Of a stretch of DNA of 64,000 nt, positions 51,213 to 64,000 are shown one piece after another. The notes beneath the pieces were generated by a model. The model did not search any database and had not been told where the DNA came from. It was given only the letters and a program-made list of their open reading frames with translations. The position numbers and the translations under genes were made by a program. The number at the start of each line of letters is the position of its first letter. Within the stretch, counting starts at the first letter, position 1. The stretch covers positions 50,453,973-50,517,972 of the forward strand of contig NC_066343.1 of assembly GCF_022539315.1 (NCBI RefSeq). Direction: 5' to 3'. This DNA comes from Serinus canaria (lineage: Eukaryota; Chordata; Aves; Passeriformes; Fringillidae).

Positions 51213-52416
51213 GAATTACTATGTATTTCAGAACAACACAGTCTAAAAATTTGTGCATTCTCTGCAGCATGCATGTTGCATTTACGTATGTTGCATAAAA
51301 TATATATGTTTATATCCTGTGAATATATAAAGGAATTCTTGTAATGAAAGTCCCTGCCTTAGAGAGTTTATAGTGTGAGGATTTATGGATGCATATTTTT
51401 CTTATTTCTTTATCAATACACATAAAATCCATTGTTTTGATGCCAGTCCAAGAAGGTTTTTTTCTGGGAAATAGGATATGCTGAGCTGGTTGAGGCAGTG
51501 AGAACTCCCTCATCTAAGGACCTCTATATTCAAAGCCTGCAAATCACAGAAAATCTCTCCAGTGAATGGTGTAAAACTTGTCTTTTTCAAGAGAATGTTA
51601 TCACAGTTTCTAAGGACCTGCTGGGAATATTATTACCAGTAAAATAAACCAAATTCTGTCATGAGAATATATTTGTGATGCATTCTGCACCTCCGGCAAC
51701 TTTATTTCATTGTTTTGTCACCCTGCTTTCTCACCTGCTGAGGATGGCGTGAGCCCTTTGGAGCCAGCTGCTTCTTCTGACAGCAAGGAGGACCATTAAT
51801 ATGTAACTTCTCCTGCTGCACAACTCCAGTTTGGACTGCAAAGACAAGTCATCCAGAGATTTAAACCATGGAGCTGCTAACACTGTAACTTACTTTCTGC
51901 TATAGCAAGAACACAATGTTCTATTCTGGGAGATGGCTGTTTCCCCAAAGTGTTCTCATTTGCCTAATGCATTTGCTGAAAGATAGGACATTATCAGCCT
52001 ACACAGAAAATGCAGAAGTGGTGTTATTTCTCCAATATGCATTATTCATTCAGAAGGAGAAAGCTTTTCTTGTTAAAAGGAAGTTTGTTGGGCTGAGTTG
52101 ATGTGCTTATTACAAATAAATAACTGAAACATTGTTTTAGTCATCTAAACACAGAACAACGCATTTTATTTGTTTAAAAGCCAGAGCCAAAATAATAACC
52201 AAAAGTTAATTTTGGTAAAAAAGAATACAGTAAATTCTACAGAAAGACAAGTTTGTTACAACAACACATTTTTGCCTGTAGAAAGTGGGGGGGGGGGTAA
52301 GGAAACAAAAAGCATTCTGACAGTTTAGAGTACTGAAATTCTACTTTTGATACTACTCTTTGTGAAAAAAATAGGGCATAAAAGCCAGGCAGGAGAAGGC
52401 CAGGATTGACCAGAAT
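51213..52416. other. Non-coding stretch, nothing recognised
   Basis: No gene or repeat family recognised. It contains a run of about ten G residues near 52287-52297. Confidence 0.6.
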
Positions 52417-53967
52417 AGGATCATAGAATGGTTTGAGTTGGAAGGGGCATTAATGGATATCTAGTTTACAAGCCCCTGCCATTGGCATGGATGCCCTTCC
52501 CTAGATCAGATTGCCCAAAGGCCCATCTAACCTGGCCTTGAACATTTGTGGAAAGGGGCATCCATGGCTTCTGTGGGCAATCTCTTCCAGTCTTTCATCA
52601 CCCTCTAAGTAAAGAATTTCTTTCTAGCCTCTAATCTAAACATGCCATATTTGAGCTTCATTCAAAGCATTACCGCTTGTCCTGTCACTATCTGCTCATA
52701 TAAAAAGTTTCTCTCCTTGTTTTTATAAGCTCCCTTAAGGCACTGAAAGGCTACAGCTAAGGCCTCCCCAGAGCCTTCTCCAGGTGAAACAATCGAGAGA
52801 TTCTCAGCCTGCCTTCATAGGAGATATGTTCCATCCTTTGGATCAGATCATCTTTCTTGCCATCTTCTGGACCTACTCCAATAGGTCAGTTTCTTTCTTC
52901 TGCTGAGGACCCCACACACGCAGATGCAGCATTCCAGGCATGGTCTCATGACAGCAGAGTAAAGGGGGAAAATCCCCTCCCTCTCCCTGTTGGCCGCTCC
53001 CTTACGGTGCAGCCCAGGACAGGATTGGCTTCTGGGCTGTGAGCACACACTGCTGGGTCACTCCAGCTTTCCATCCAGGAGAACCCCCAGGCCATTCTCC
53101 ACAGGGCTCCTCTCAGTGAGTTCTTCTCCCAGTCTGTACTCATATCGGGGCTGCCCTGCCCCAGGGGCAGCACTTCACACTTGGACTTGTTCAACCTCTA
53201 GAGATTCCCATGGGCCAACTTCTCAAGCTTGTCCAGGTCTCTCTGGATAGGATCCTGCCTCCTCAGCATCTCAGCTTTGTGTCATCCATGAACCTGCTGA
53301 GGGTGCTCTCAGTGTCACTGTTGATGTCATAGATGAAGATATTGAAGAGCACCAGTCCCCAGACCTCTGTCTGCCCTGAGAAACATCACTCTTCACCAGC
53401 CTCCAGCCGGAGGGTTCATAAGAGCCATTGACCACAGGTCTCTGGCTGCGTATGTCCAGCCAATTCCTTAGTCACTGAATAGAGCATCCATCAAATCCAT
53501 TTCTCTCCAATTAGGAGGTAAGCATGTCCAATGGGACTGCATCAAAGGCCTTCAGAGGCAGAGGCTGATGATATTGGTCAGTCTTCCCTTGTCAAAAGTT
53601 TCAGCCATTCCCTCACAGAAGACCACCAGCTTGGACAAGTGAAATCATGCTGGCTGCCTCAGATCATGCCCTTCTTTTATGTGCCTTAATATATTCTCTG
53701 GGAGGATCTGCTCCACGATCTTCCCAGGCACAGAGGAGATCTGGATCTTCTTTTCCTCTCTTTTTAAATATGGGAAAGCTTTTTCCCTTTTTCCAGTCAT
53801 CAGGACTTTGTCTGACCACCACGACTTTTCAAGTACAATGAAGAGTGACTTGGCAAAAATATCAGCCAGTTTCCCCAGGCCTCTGACATATCCCATTGAG
53901 TCTCATTGACTTGTGGCTATCAGAGATGATCAGAGTCAGGCAATGGGCTGCAGAACTGGCTCTCAAG
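52417..53967 (-). mobile_element. 5'-truncated CR1 with reverse-transcriptase remnant, minus strand
   Basis: The plus strand begins with the reversed CR1 tail (AGGATCATAGAATGG at 52418) and TTGGAAGGGGCATTAATGG. Reading the minus strand from about 53940 down, RT blocks are visible: SHKSMRLNG, then GKLADIFAKSLFIVLEKSWW, then SVPGKIVEQILPENILRH (about 53705-53760), FNIFIYDINSDTESTLSRF just before the active-site box, KSKCEVLPLGQGSP near 53150, and PLYSAVMRPCLECC at about 52930-52970. The box reads FMDD (codons at 53281-53292 on plus), with both aspartates kept. Stops and frameshifts break the frame. The element stops at the boundary of the following LTR, so it either was truncated there or was cut by that insertion. 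It belongs to a different CR1 branch from the 25-29 kb copy, judged by motif differences. Confidence 0.92.
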
Positions 53968-54465
53968 TGTTCATTGTTACAACCCTTCATGTTCAATGGC
54001 AGCAGCAGCCAGAAGTTCCATACATCTATTATGGTTTAGAAACAGCAATACAGCCGCCCTTCCTCCCCCACCTCATCAGACAGACAAAAGGCAGCGATTA
54101 AGGGTTGAGATAAGAAAAATTCACTGAAATCAACAATGAAATAAGAAAATGAGCTGGAACAGCATAATATTCAAAAATAAAAGTGTACAAAGAGAGGGTG
54201 ATATACATGCAAAATATGCTCACCCTGACCCACTGTAGCACACAGTGCTCGAGAATGCTCAGAGTGGTGAACCAATCCTCTCCACCCACACTTTTCTTTC
54301 CATCTGCAACACACCTCTCCTTGGAAGTGAGAGTCCCTCAGTTTCACCCCGAGCAGTGTGTTCATGGTATAGAATAACAACCTAGACATGCCCACATAGC
54401 TGCAGGCTACACTGTTACACAGCTAACATGGAAAAATTAACTCTGGCCTGGAAAAAAACAGGACA
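53968..54465 (-). mobile_element. Solo LTR or LTR fragment of an ERVL-like element, minus strand
   Basis: On the minus strand it starts TGTCCTGTTTTTTTCCAGGC and continues CAGAGTTAATTTTTCCATG, closely paralleling the first bases of the LTR at 29604-30208. The other end reads GTTGTAACAATGAACA. A U5-like segment TTCTTATCTCAACCC is present (about 54099-54113 on plus). The middle differs from the 29.6-kb LTR, so this is a related but separate family. No clean target duplication was found: TCAAG precedes and ACTGC follows. The left boundary is therefore tentative. No internal retroviral genes adjoin it. Confidence 0.78.
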
Positions 54466-57400
54466 ACTGCATAGAAATTAAATGCTTTTCTTTTTGTCAT
54501 TCCATCTTAACAGCTTTTTACTATTCTGTTTTTCTTAATCAATTCATAGTTAGAGCTTAAAAGTGTGGGAAGAAGTATTTGAAAATACAAAGTGAATCTC
54601 TTCTCCAACATTACTTAGCTGAGGATTTGAAGGGAATTCAGAGAGACTGGAAAGGCTTTTGTCCCCTCAGTTTTACACATTCAGGTAGTACGAACTTCCT
54701 CTCTGTGGTGACACTGATTTGTGCTACTTTGAAGAGCACAACCTAAATCTATCTCTCTGTCAGTTTCCCTTCAGTAGTATTAAAAGAAATATTTGTGATA
54801 ATGTTTGATATCTAGAGACATAAGAAAGCTAGATTAAGTGAATAAAATTATTATTTGATACTTTATAAATATTATTTGGTATTTAAACATGCAAGTTTAA
54901 GATAAACTGTGTTGGTCAAGAATTTTGTTCCTAACATGTCTACCTGCTGTATTTCCTACAATCTAGTGTACATATGTGGTTCTGTAGTTATGGTAGTAGT
55001 GACATGTTGCAGTGATATTATGCCTGTTAACAAGTTGTTGTGTCAGTTTTGCAGGACACACATGACAGTAAAGGAATAGATAGATGAACAGTGTGCCTAA
55101 GCCTGCTTGCACCAGCTTTCCAGTGGGAAGTCCCTTCTGTTTGGTACTAATGCCACAGCGATGCACCAAGGGGTTGATTGTAGCTGTGAATATTCATGTG
55201 ATACTGTGTATTTGTACTTCTGAAAGTGCTGAACTCATGGTCTGTGAGGATTACAGATAACTACACTTTATTTCTTTGGGAAATCTGGGAAATCTATTAA
55301 GAGACAGAACAAAATACGTGATACATTCAAAGAAATTCTGCAGAGTATGGCCAAGAGTATGGTTAAGCAATGGCTTAAACAAACTGAAGTGCATTCAGGG
55401 CTTACAGGCTAACTCTAAAAATTAAGTGCTAGACACTTCCTTCAGGCTGGTATTTGATATTTAATACATTTTTATGAGATGCTTAAATTAGTGGGTTTTT
55501 TTATTATTCCCAGAGCACACATATTTTCAATGCATCAAGTGGAAATAAGTTACTAAAGAGTAACTTATTTTAAGAAAACAACATAAAAGAATACAGTACA
55601 AATATCTTACAGTCTGTACATTCCAACACACATAGTCAATGGCAACTGTAGTGACAGGTCTAACTCTAAGGTACACATAGCCCATTCCTTCTAAGAAAAA
55701 AACAGCTAAAACAAACATGGATATGTGAGAACTCATTCTCACAGTAAAGTACAGGTAAGCTTTTCCATCTCAGCAAAGACTTGTGTAGAGTTAGTTTCTG
55801 TGGCATCATGGAGTTTCCCACTTTACAGCTGGTAATTTCAGAGGACAAGAGAGCATGTTTACTTGAGAGAAGCCTCTCTGCACACCACAGCCGAGCCACT
55901 ATAAAATAAACTTTTTAACTTTTCTTTTTTCCCTGCGGTTTAGGGTTTGGTAGTTTTTCGTTTGTTTCTATGTGTCTCTGGTTCAGTTTGTTTTGGGGTT
56001 CTGAGGGAGGGAAGATTTTTTCAGAGTCTCAATTCCAAAAATTCATACATGCTTTTCATGTTTTAGACAGATAAGAGATGATCGGAGTACCAGTATCACC
56101 TCACTTGTCTGTAACAATCTTGAGTACCAGGTCTGCATATTAGGTTGCTTTTTTTTTTTAATTTAACCACACAAATTCTTGGAAAGGGACAAATTTCTCC
56201 CATTTCTTTACCTACTGGCTTCCGGAGATCCCATGTCCTACTGTGCATGTCACTTGTCACTAGCCACGTCTGCCCACATCAAAATAAATATTTCCCTGCA
56301 ACAGCAAGCAGGTAATAGTGTTATATTTTCTATGTTGAAAATAATATTCTGAAAACATTGCCTGTAGTGAGTGCTTTCACTCATTCCTTTTTCTTATATA
56401 AACTCAGTGTAGCCAAAGGAGTCAAGCTGGGGCATCAGACACAATGTGAAACTCAATATGATTTATGACAGGCCATGGAATTGTCTGAACAAACATGTTT
56501 TATAATACACCTCCATAGTTGTCAAGACAGAGTGGAAGTTGAGATGCCTTTCATCACCATCAAAGATCAAAATCCTAAAATGGTAGTAGAAACAGATCCC
56601 TAGTTGCTGCAGCAGCTACTACCCTTCACTGTCTTTTCATTCTTTTCACACATTTTTGGTGGGAAAGAGACTAAAAGAGTGAGAAATGAAGGTTGATAAG
56701 GGTGGTAATTCTGGCACCAAGCAAGCAAGCAGGCTTTCACTCTGCTGTGAGCACAGTTTTTGCAAGGTCTGTAGAACAAAAATTAGCTTCCAAGAAGTTT
56801 TTGATGGCAACTTTGCATGTCAAATGATATATCCTTTTATTTTACCTGCCCTCTGTTCTCCCTCAGTTGATAGTACTGATCCTTGTCCATTAAGCCGTGA
56901 ATTCTTAAAGCAGCGAATACAATGAAATACAGTGAATAAATTTCTTGAAGCATTTTGTTACAGTGGGTGTAAGAGACCACAGCCTTATGAATTTTTTTTC
57001 ACTGAGTACACTAATCTCTCTTCAAAGGAGCAGAGCAAGACTATGTCAGAACAATTTCTGGGATCAGAATGGCATTTACCCAGCATGAGACAAATTTGCC
57101 TGACTAATGACTTAAATACTTATAGCCAGGGTTAGGCTAATTCTTTCTTCCTTAATTTGAATAGATGAAAGTCATGTGTCTCGTAAATGTTCAAGTTGCT
57201 CCATCAAACAGAAGACTAATAAACCCAAAGAAGTCCTATGATTAATAATAGAGTCTAACAAAGCCAATTTAGTGCTGAGAATGGAGTGAAGGCTGAAAAG
57301 TAAAAGTCTACCTCTTCTAGCCATCTTATGTAATGCAACCCCGTACATGAAGAGGAAGTAAAAATTCACACTACTGGCAGTCTCATACACCATTGATGTG

Positions 57401-60400
57401 TCATTGTTGACATTCCCAGAGCATTAATTTTCCCAGCTTGGGTGTGTTAGCTGTAAAAAAAAAAAAAGAACTTTGGATTTGCTATTCTGGTTATTGCGAA
57501 TAGAGATCTTTAGTATTGGAAGCTAGCCTCCTAAATACTCACCATTTGAAACAGTACCTCCTTTCTTTTGACAAACCAGACTTTTTGTGTTCTTCAGCAC
57601 TCTTATTTGTGATTTTTTTGGGATATTTGGAGAACCCTTTTGTAGGATGGTTTTCCCAGCATTATGCTGCATGTAGGATGCCTCCGAATTGACCTTGTGA
57701 AGTTCCAAAGGACAGATATAAAACAGGAGATACATGAAGGAGGTAGAATGGGCATAGGTATGTGTGAAGAAAAGGAAAATAAGCAGAAATAATTTTATAG
57801 GAACTAACTATACCTGTAGACTTAGTCAGTCCCTGGTGTCTCATTCTTCCAGTAATGCAAATACACATCTTTTTGTTCTATTGAGTCAATGTAATTATGT
57901 ACCCCTGCGTCACAGTCTGTCTAATATTATTCCCAACCATTCATTTTCAGATGAAACTTCCCACAGTTGAATGGTCCATAACTTTAAAAATTTCATTCTG
58001 GTTTCATTCAAAACCTCATCAGCTCCTTCTTGATTGCTCCAAAGCCTCAAATAATCCTTTAGCACAGAGCCAATGTAAACTTTTTAAGCAAAGTAACTGG
58101 ACAAAAAAAATCAATTTGCCAATTTGTCTACAACTGCTTTTTCCTTTTAATACTACCAAGAAACTCCTGCAGAAGATACTAAATTATAATTTTAATAATT
58201 ACTGGGTCATTTTAGTATACAAGCTTCCTTTGGTTGCCTCAATAATTATCAGATAGCTACAATTAGGGAAAAATTGCTCTTAAAAGCATTTACCATTTCA
58301 GCAAACAATTAATGATGTTATCAACACTGTAATTTTATACCCTGAAATGAATAACTGGAATATACGCTATTTTATGTCATAAAATTATGCCAGTATTCAG
58401 GTAAACTGCATCTTAAATTTTTATGGTATTTTTATTATATTGATTTCCAAAGTATATTTAGGAATTTGCAAATCTAAGCATCATTTTTATTGTCTAAGAT
58501 TTGTTGAAAAAACAGTTGAACTATTGTCCTAAGAAACAAACCACAGAACAAATTTGTCAGATTTGATGAGATAACTCAGATATTTATTTGCAGGGAAACA
58601 GCAGAGTACTTAGAAGGATAAATTAGTTATTTAATTGCAATTTCTTTATGCATAAAATAATGCAAATTTCTTATATTAAACAAATGGTGGTTCTTCTCTT
58701 TCTTTACATTTTTATGTCCATTATAATGTTCCTAATACAGTTTTAAAAGTTACTTTTAGAATGTAAATCTCAGTCATTTTGTTAGGGGCTAAAATCTACC
58801 CAAACAATTAGGTCAATGTGTTCATATGTGCTGAAACAAGTTAATCTTTAGAAAGTGAAGCTATTTCTTATCCCATGGCCAAACATTCTCTTTACTGACT
58901 CAAAATTAGAAGAATCATTCAGTAAGAAAAGATACTTCAATAAGCATTTTTAAAATGATAAAATGGGACATGGTGCTCAGTCATAAATAAAAGGCATCAT
59001 ATGTTGCTGTCATCTGGCTTTACTGATACGCTACTTTCAGCCTTTATTTCATTAATTTATTACCAGTATAATTATTCTTTCAAATTCTGAAGTGGAGCTG
59101 TGCCTTTTTATTTATAGTAAAGTCTGTTCTCTTAATTACACTGTTAAAAATAACTTCATGAATGGACAGGAGGACAAAGTATAACACAGTGCAGTCTGGG
59201 TTAGGGTCATCAACAGATTATCTCCAGATCATCAGGATTACATGATTACCCCTGTGTAATGTAGGTGTGTTACAAATTAAAAACTAATCAGATTTTTACA
59301 AAAACTATTATTAAGTCAAGATAACAAATGTTGGCCTACATGTATTTAAGTAGTGATGTATTTTAGTGCGGACTTGATCAATAATACAGTGACGCATAAA
59401 AAGAAAGCTCAAATTTTTAAAAGGTCTTGTACTGACTATACTGAGCAGTCTTGGTATAGGGGTTTTGCTGTTATTACCCTTTCCATTCCCAAGTGAATTT
59501 CAAATATGTCTTTATCACGACCATTTTTCCCTCCTACAACATTCTTCCAACACTTTTAACAAAGCCAACTTCATTTTTTCTTGGCAAGTCGGAGATTTGA
59601 TTCTCCTTGGAATATAGAACAGAAAAAGGCTCCGGCATTTCCCCAGCTATGTGAAATTCAGTGTAATGGATCAAAAATGTTGTTAAGGCAAAGAACTCCT
59701 TTGGAGAACCAAAATGCCCCTTGTGAACCAAAATGCCCCTTCCATAAAATCTCATGCTCTGACCAGATGAAGCAAGCCCATTTCAAGGGATTCTCCAAGA
59801 AATCTGGCTCATAAAAAAATTCTATTCTGCAACAGCTGAGTGCAAAATTCACTGATTCCTCTTCTTGGGAGAAAATTACTTAATGAAATTGTGGTGAAGA
59901 CAGAGTTCTTCACTGTGCACATAACATTTACACACAAAGACACTGAAACTCTTTTTGCACATATAATGTAACAGGAATTACCTTTTTAATAAGGGATTAG
60001 AAAATAAATAGAAACACACCTTCAAATTAACTATACAATTTCCTTGCACTCTTCACTAGGAAAACAATCCATGTTACAATGTTATTTCTAACATCACTTC
60101 TTTAAATATGATATGTACTGGAAAATGGAAGCCCAGAGATGTTTAATGCTGCTCTGACTGTGCAGTATGGGACCTCAGCCAGCAAAAGGAACTACATGAA
60201 AATACTGACTTAGATATGAAGGTCAGATTTAGTTCAGTCAGATTCACAATGAAACAATTGTGAAATCAATGGAAGCACTCAGAAGAGACAGTTGAATGAC
60301 ATGAAAATATATGAAAATAATATCTTTCTGTTCTTAATCATTAAATATTCCATGTGAAGGGAATTGTATTTCTCTTGCCCAAATAATTGGGCACAAAGTC

Positions 60401-62744
60401 TGTGGGTTAGCAAGGTTAATAGAGAAACACATAAATGGACCATGATAGAGTCAACTTGAAAGCTCTTCTGGACATGCTTAAAAACTGCTTGCTATTTTTA
60501 ACTTATCTCTAGTTGTAACTTATCTATGTGTGATTTATTCATTATTTCACTATTTCAAATGCAATCTAATTACTATTCACATATCTTCCACTGAATTTTT
60601 TTTTCTACTGCTTTGTTTTAATTGGCATGTTACCTGTGGTTTTGGCAAAATAATTTTGACATACTCATCTTTAGGAAGTACTCTGTCAAAGACAACAGCT
60701 GTCAGAGAACCTCAAAAGTCCTGGGAGAGACTGAGGGGGTCAGAGGTGATTCAGGATTTGCTCCTGTAATAGCCTGATAACAGCGGTCATGAAATTCTGA
60801 ATTAATTGTCTGTTATGACCAAGCCTGAAAACTTAAGTTTTTTGGGTCATAGCCTTGCAAAAATCAGCCTGCAATTTTCTAGCTGTTTAAGCTTATGTGG
60901 ACTTTAATAAGTGAAGAGCCTTCAATCTGCAGTGTATGCTACCAGCTGTTAATTATTTCTATGGAATTTGAGAATGCCAGCACATCAATGGATATATGCA
61001 GAATCTTCCATGCTTGCTTCCATGCATAAAAGGTTTAATGGCCTGGACTTCACTGCCATATATTTATATTTCAGCTTTTACAGGGAGAAAGGCAGTCATA
61101 TATTTCACCATTGTGATATTATTAACTGGAAAGAGAACATCATTGTTATATAAAAATTTCTATCATCTCTTACTTTCTTATTTTCATGATTAAAATTTTT
61201 ATTAAAAGGAGAAGTATTGGCAGACTACCACTGTGATATTTTAATTTCTACTCTGGATAGGATTACTGATACCATTTCATGGCACCAGCATACATGTCTA
61301 CAGGATTTATTACTCAGCTCATGTCCGCTCTTTTGTGGATTTCATCCAAGAGGTGTTTGAATACCAAGCTCTTGAAATGTCTCCCTTGTGGTGATTCAAC
61401 TGCACTGAGCTGCATCAGCAAATAGTATTGACACGAAGGCAGCAACTGTTACATTCCACCATAGTTTGATTTAGAGCAGAAGTTTCTTAGATGTGTTCCA
61501 CTGTAACCCTTTTCTACCCATTACTTAATGCAAGTCAAGTCAAAATATCAGTTTAATGTCTTTAAAAATATTCTGGTATTCCTCTGAAATTTTGTCTTGC
61601 AAATATGAAAAAAATAGCATAGGTATGATTCATCATGTGAAGAATAATCCAAATGCACTATATTTTTTCAAGTCACGCTTAAGTACTTAAAGAAAAAATG
61701 GTTTAAGAAATCCTAATTATCAGAATATTTTTAAAAGTACTTAAAAGTATGTAAAATCTAGAATGTGAGGCACAGAATCTCTACGCAACTAGCATTTTTC
61801 AATGATGAACTGAGGATATCAAATAACAGTCAGTAAGCCCGCTGCCTGCATAAAAGTACTGTGAGTGAAAATTTGGGCATGGAATAATTGACACATCATT
61901 AAATATTTGGCTCTAAGCTTTACACTGGTAGGTCAACATGCAGTGAATATAAAGCAGGTTAAAGGGAGAGGTCAGTATACTGCTAGTTCACTAATCAGCC
62001 GCTGGCCTCTTACCAGAAACAGCACGTAAATCTCATTAAACTGCTCTTTATCTAAGGGGGGGAAGAATGTACATCAGCTGCCTTCGTTGAAAGACAAATG
62101 GCATACAAGCTCTAAGACTCTTACTGCTCTCAGTGGTAGAGGCAAAGAACAAAAATATAAACACAAATAGCATCTGCCAGGTGTCATATTGTAATTCTTA
62201 AATAATGGAAAACACTGGAACACGACAAGACAGTGGCTAAAGCCTGGTGGCAGATATGAATGAAGCATCCTCAATTTTGTAATTATAAAGTGCAAGTCTC
62301 AGATCTGATAGATTAAAGTCAGTTTTACCATGGCACAAGTTTCCACAGCACTGTATAAACTTCAACACTAAATTGTGCATGTCAATAGTAATTCATTTAT
62401 AGCTCTTGTTCTGGAAATTATTAGCTGCGCAGAACTACAAAACTGATACACTAAAGTTGGGGTATTACTTGGAAACTATCTCTAATTATATACTTCAGGT
62501 TATAGAGTGAAGTAAATCCTGTTTATGGTTGTTTTCAGAAAAATTACTATGGCTACATTGTCCCTGAGAAAAACACAGGCATAACATAATATTTTAAATG
62601 CTGGGGGGAAAAAAAAAAGAAGCTAATTTTCTACAAGCAAGTCTCTTATAAAAAAACCAAATCAGTACAAAAAATGTGATTTCTTAGGTAAAGACATGGC
62701 TGCAAAGAAGGCTAATGATACCTGGCTGTATGAGAAGTATTGCC
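54466..62744. other. AT-rich non-coding stretch, no gene recognised
   Basis: Over 8 kb without a recognisable exon or transposon. A 119-codon plus-strand frame at 57897-58256 has no known match. A 19-bp tandem duplication lies at 59706-59743. The part at 58250-58760 is very AT-rich. Confidence 0.55.
59706..59743. repeat. 19-bp tandem duplication
   Basis: GAACCAAAATGCCCCTT occurs twice head to tail (59706-59724 and 59725-59743), differing only in the last two bases of the unit. It lies in a short patch open in both strands, without recognisable coding content. Confidence 0.92.
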
Positions 62745-63112
62745 AGAGAAGGGATGTGAAAATGATGAGGGGAGAAGAGAATGCTCAAGTGTAATGTCAT
62801 CAATATATATAAATACATGAAGGAAGGGAAGAGGTGTCCAGGCTCTTTCCAGTGGTGCACCGTGACAGGACCAGAGGCAGAGCCAGAGAAGATTCCTCGT
62901 GAATGTAAGGAACAACTCTCTTTACATGGGAATGACTGAGCAGTGGCCCAGGTTGCCCAGAGAAGTAACGGAATCTCCATCCTTGGAGATTGTCAAAAGC
63001 CATCTGGACATGGTCCCAGGGAATCAGCTCTATATGACCTTGCTTGAGAACAGAGGTTGTACCAGATGACTTCCAGAACTGCCTTCTAACATCAACTATT
63101 CTATCTATGAAA
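62745..63112 (+). mobile_element. 5'-truncated CR1 3' end, plus strand
   Basis: Sense-strand CR1 landmarks appear in order: ATATATATAAATACATGAAGG (about 62802), CCAGGCTCTTTCCAGTGGTG, GTGACAGGACCAGAGGCA, GGGAATGACTGAGCAGTGGC, CCAGGTTGCCCAGAGAAGT, CCATCCTTGGAGATTGTCAA, AAGCCATCTGGACATGGTCC and ACCAGATGACTTCCAGAAC, ending near CTATTCTATCTATGAAAT. These encode the last residues of ORF2 and the 3' untranslated region. Small internal deletions remove part of the block near 62760-62790. Divergence is moderate. Confidence 0.92.
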
Positions 63113-64000
63113 TACATTGGGGTTTGAAAAATATCTCCAGAATAAGGCCATTTCTGTAGTTTATATGGAATCATATGCTGTTATGTATTCAGAAATGAAA
63201 TTTTTCTCACCTAGAACTCCATAGCCATATGCTTCTTCTCTTGACAGGAAATTATTTACTTCATCAGTTCTAAAATTAAGCATACCAAAGGAATGAATGA
63301 AGCATATTAAATTGACTTATTGTACCTAAATACATTTTCTGATTTATAACATTTTTTTTTCCTAATTGGTATGTTGAGGGAGTTTTTCATTATTTTTCGG
63401 AAAGGATGTAGTACAAAGTTACAAATGTGGGAAATCAATCTTGAAAAATTATATCTATGAAGAAAATTCTAAGCATAGGTTTTAAAGAATGAAAAAGAAG
63501 CCCTTCTCTTAAAGAAAGAAAAAGAAGACCTACTGGGCAGTAATTCAAATCTTGTAAGAAGAAACTTCAGCAACTATTTCATTTTTAATTGCAAGGGAAG
63601 TAAATATATTTATATTTGATGACTATAAATTCAATTTAAAGATGACAGGCAGAAAGGACGCTCACCTCCCTGTGCAGAGAAACAAATAGGTTCACTAGAA
63701 TGTCCTATTTCCTATGGAGTAAGCACACTCTCTGTTGAGGTCTGCAGCAAGCTGATGTCTAGGGAAATTATTTCCAACCTGAAACCACTGGTGATCCATG
63801 TGGTCATGATAACTGATCACAGGCATATAGGGAAGGAACAATGCAAGCCAGTAAAAACAAAAATGTGGCATTAAAAAATCTAATAATAAATTGTGCAAAA
63901 AAAAAGGGGAAAAAGGCCACATGAAAATTGGAGAGGTGACAGAAGTCAGTCAAACTCTATAGGAAAGAGTTTGTAATAATGCCAGGAAATCAATTAGGTC
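63113..64000. other. AT-rich non-coding stretch at window end
   Basis: No gene or repeat family recognised. Several poly-A/T runs, for example near 63349-63360 and 63897-63905. Confidence 0.6.

Noticed and set aside
51038..51274. Minus-strand frame with poly-Ile/Leu, membrane-like
   Set aside because: Produced by the AAT microsatellite; no real membrane protein features beyond the repeat.
52946..53250. Short frames on both strands at about 53 kb
   Set aside because: The minus-strand ones are pieces of CR1 reverse transcriptase; the plus-strand ones are shadows of it.
54171..54395. Overlapping frames on both strands near 54.2 kb
   Set aside because: They lie wholly inside the third LTR and are explained by it.

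Overview
The window looks like vertebrate nuclear DNA, most likely from a bird. Three things point there: several copies of CR1 (chicken repeat 1) LINEs, some ending in the degenerate ATTCTRTG-type 3' tail; three solo LTRs whose TGTCCT...ACA ends and layout fit bird ERVL-like elements; and an AT-rich, intron/intergenic-type background with microsatellites. There are no operons, no bacterial genes and no rRNA, tRNA or CRISPR that I can recognise. I found no intact protein-coding gene and no exon I can name. Almost all open frames are chance frames, repeat translations or remnants of CR1 proteins.

Layout. 1-9691: AT-rich, apparently unique. 9692-10574: a purine-strand microsatellite of about 880 bp, (GGGGAA)n followed by imperfect (GGAA)n. 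10575-22708: unique, no gene recognised. 22709-23331: plus-strand solo LTR. 24535-24577: (GATT)n. 25016-25115: GGGCA-rich minisatellite. 25230-29244: nearly full-length, dead CR1 on the plus strand with remnants of ORF1 (coiled coil plus SGNH/GDSL esterase) and ORF2 (endonuclease plus reverse transcriptase). 29604-30208: minus-strand solo LTR with a perfect 5-bp target duplication. 30209-37259: unique. 37260-37575: an isolated CpG island, the best candidate promoter here. 41179-41276: (GATA)n, followed by a 5'-truncated CR1. 45800-45865: a short CR1 tail. 51137-51212: (AAT)n. 52417-53967: minus-strand CR1 with RT remnant, directly abutting a third LTR at 53968-54465. 62745-63112: plus-strand CR1 3' end. 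The rest is unique-looking sequence.

How the parts work together: they do not form a functional gene system. This reads as a gene desert or a very large intron that has collected retrotransposons. The items most worth a second look are the lone CpG island at 37.3-37.6 kb, the long GGAA/GGGGAA tract, and the CR1 copy that keeps both ORFs in recognisable form yet has changes at key catalytic motifs. I found no convincing new biological system.
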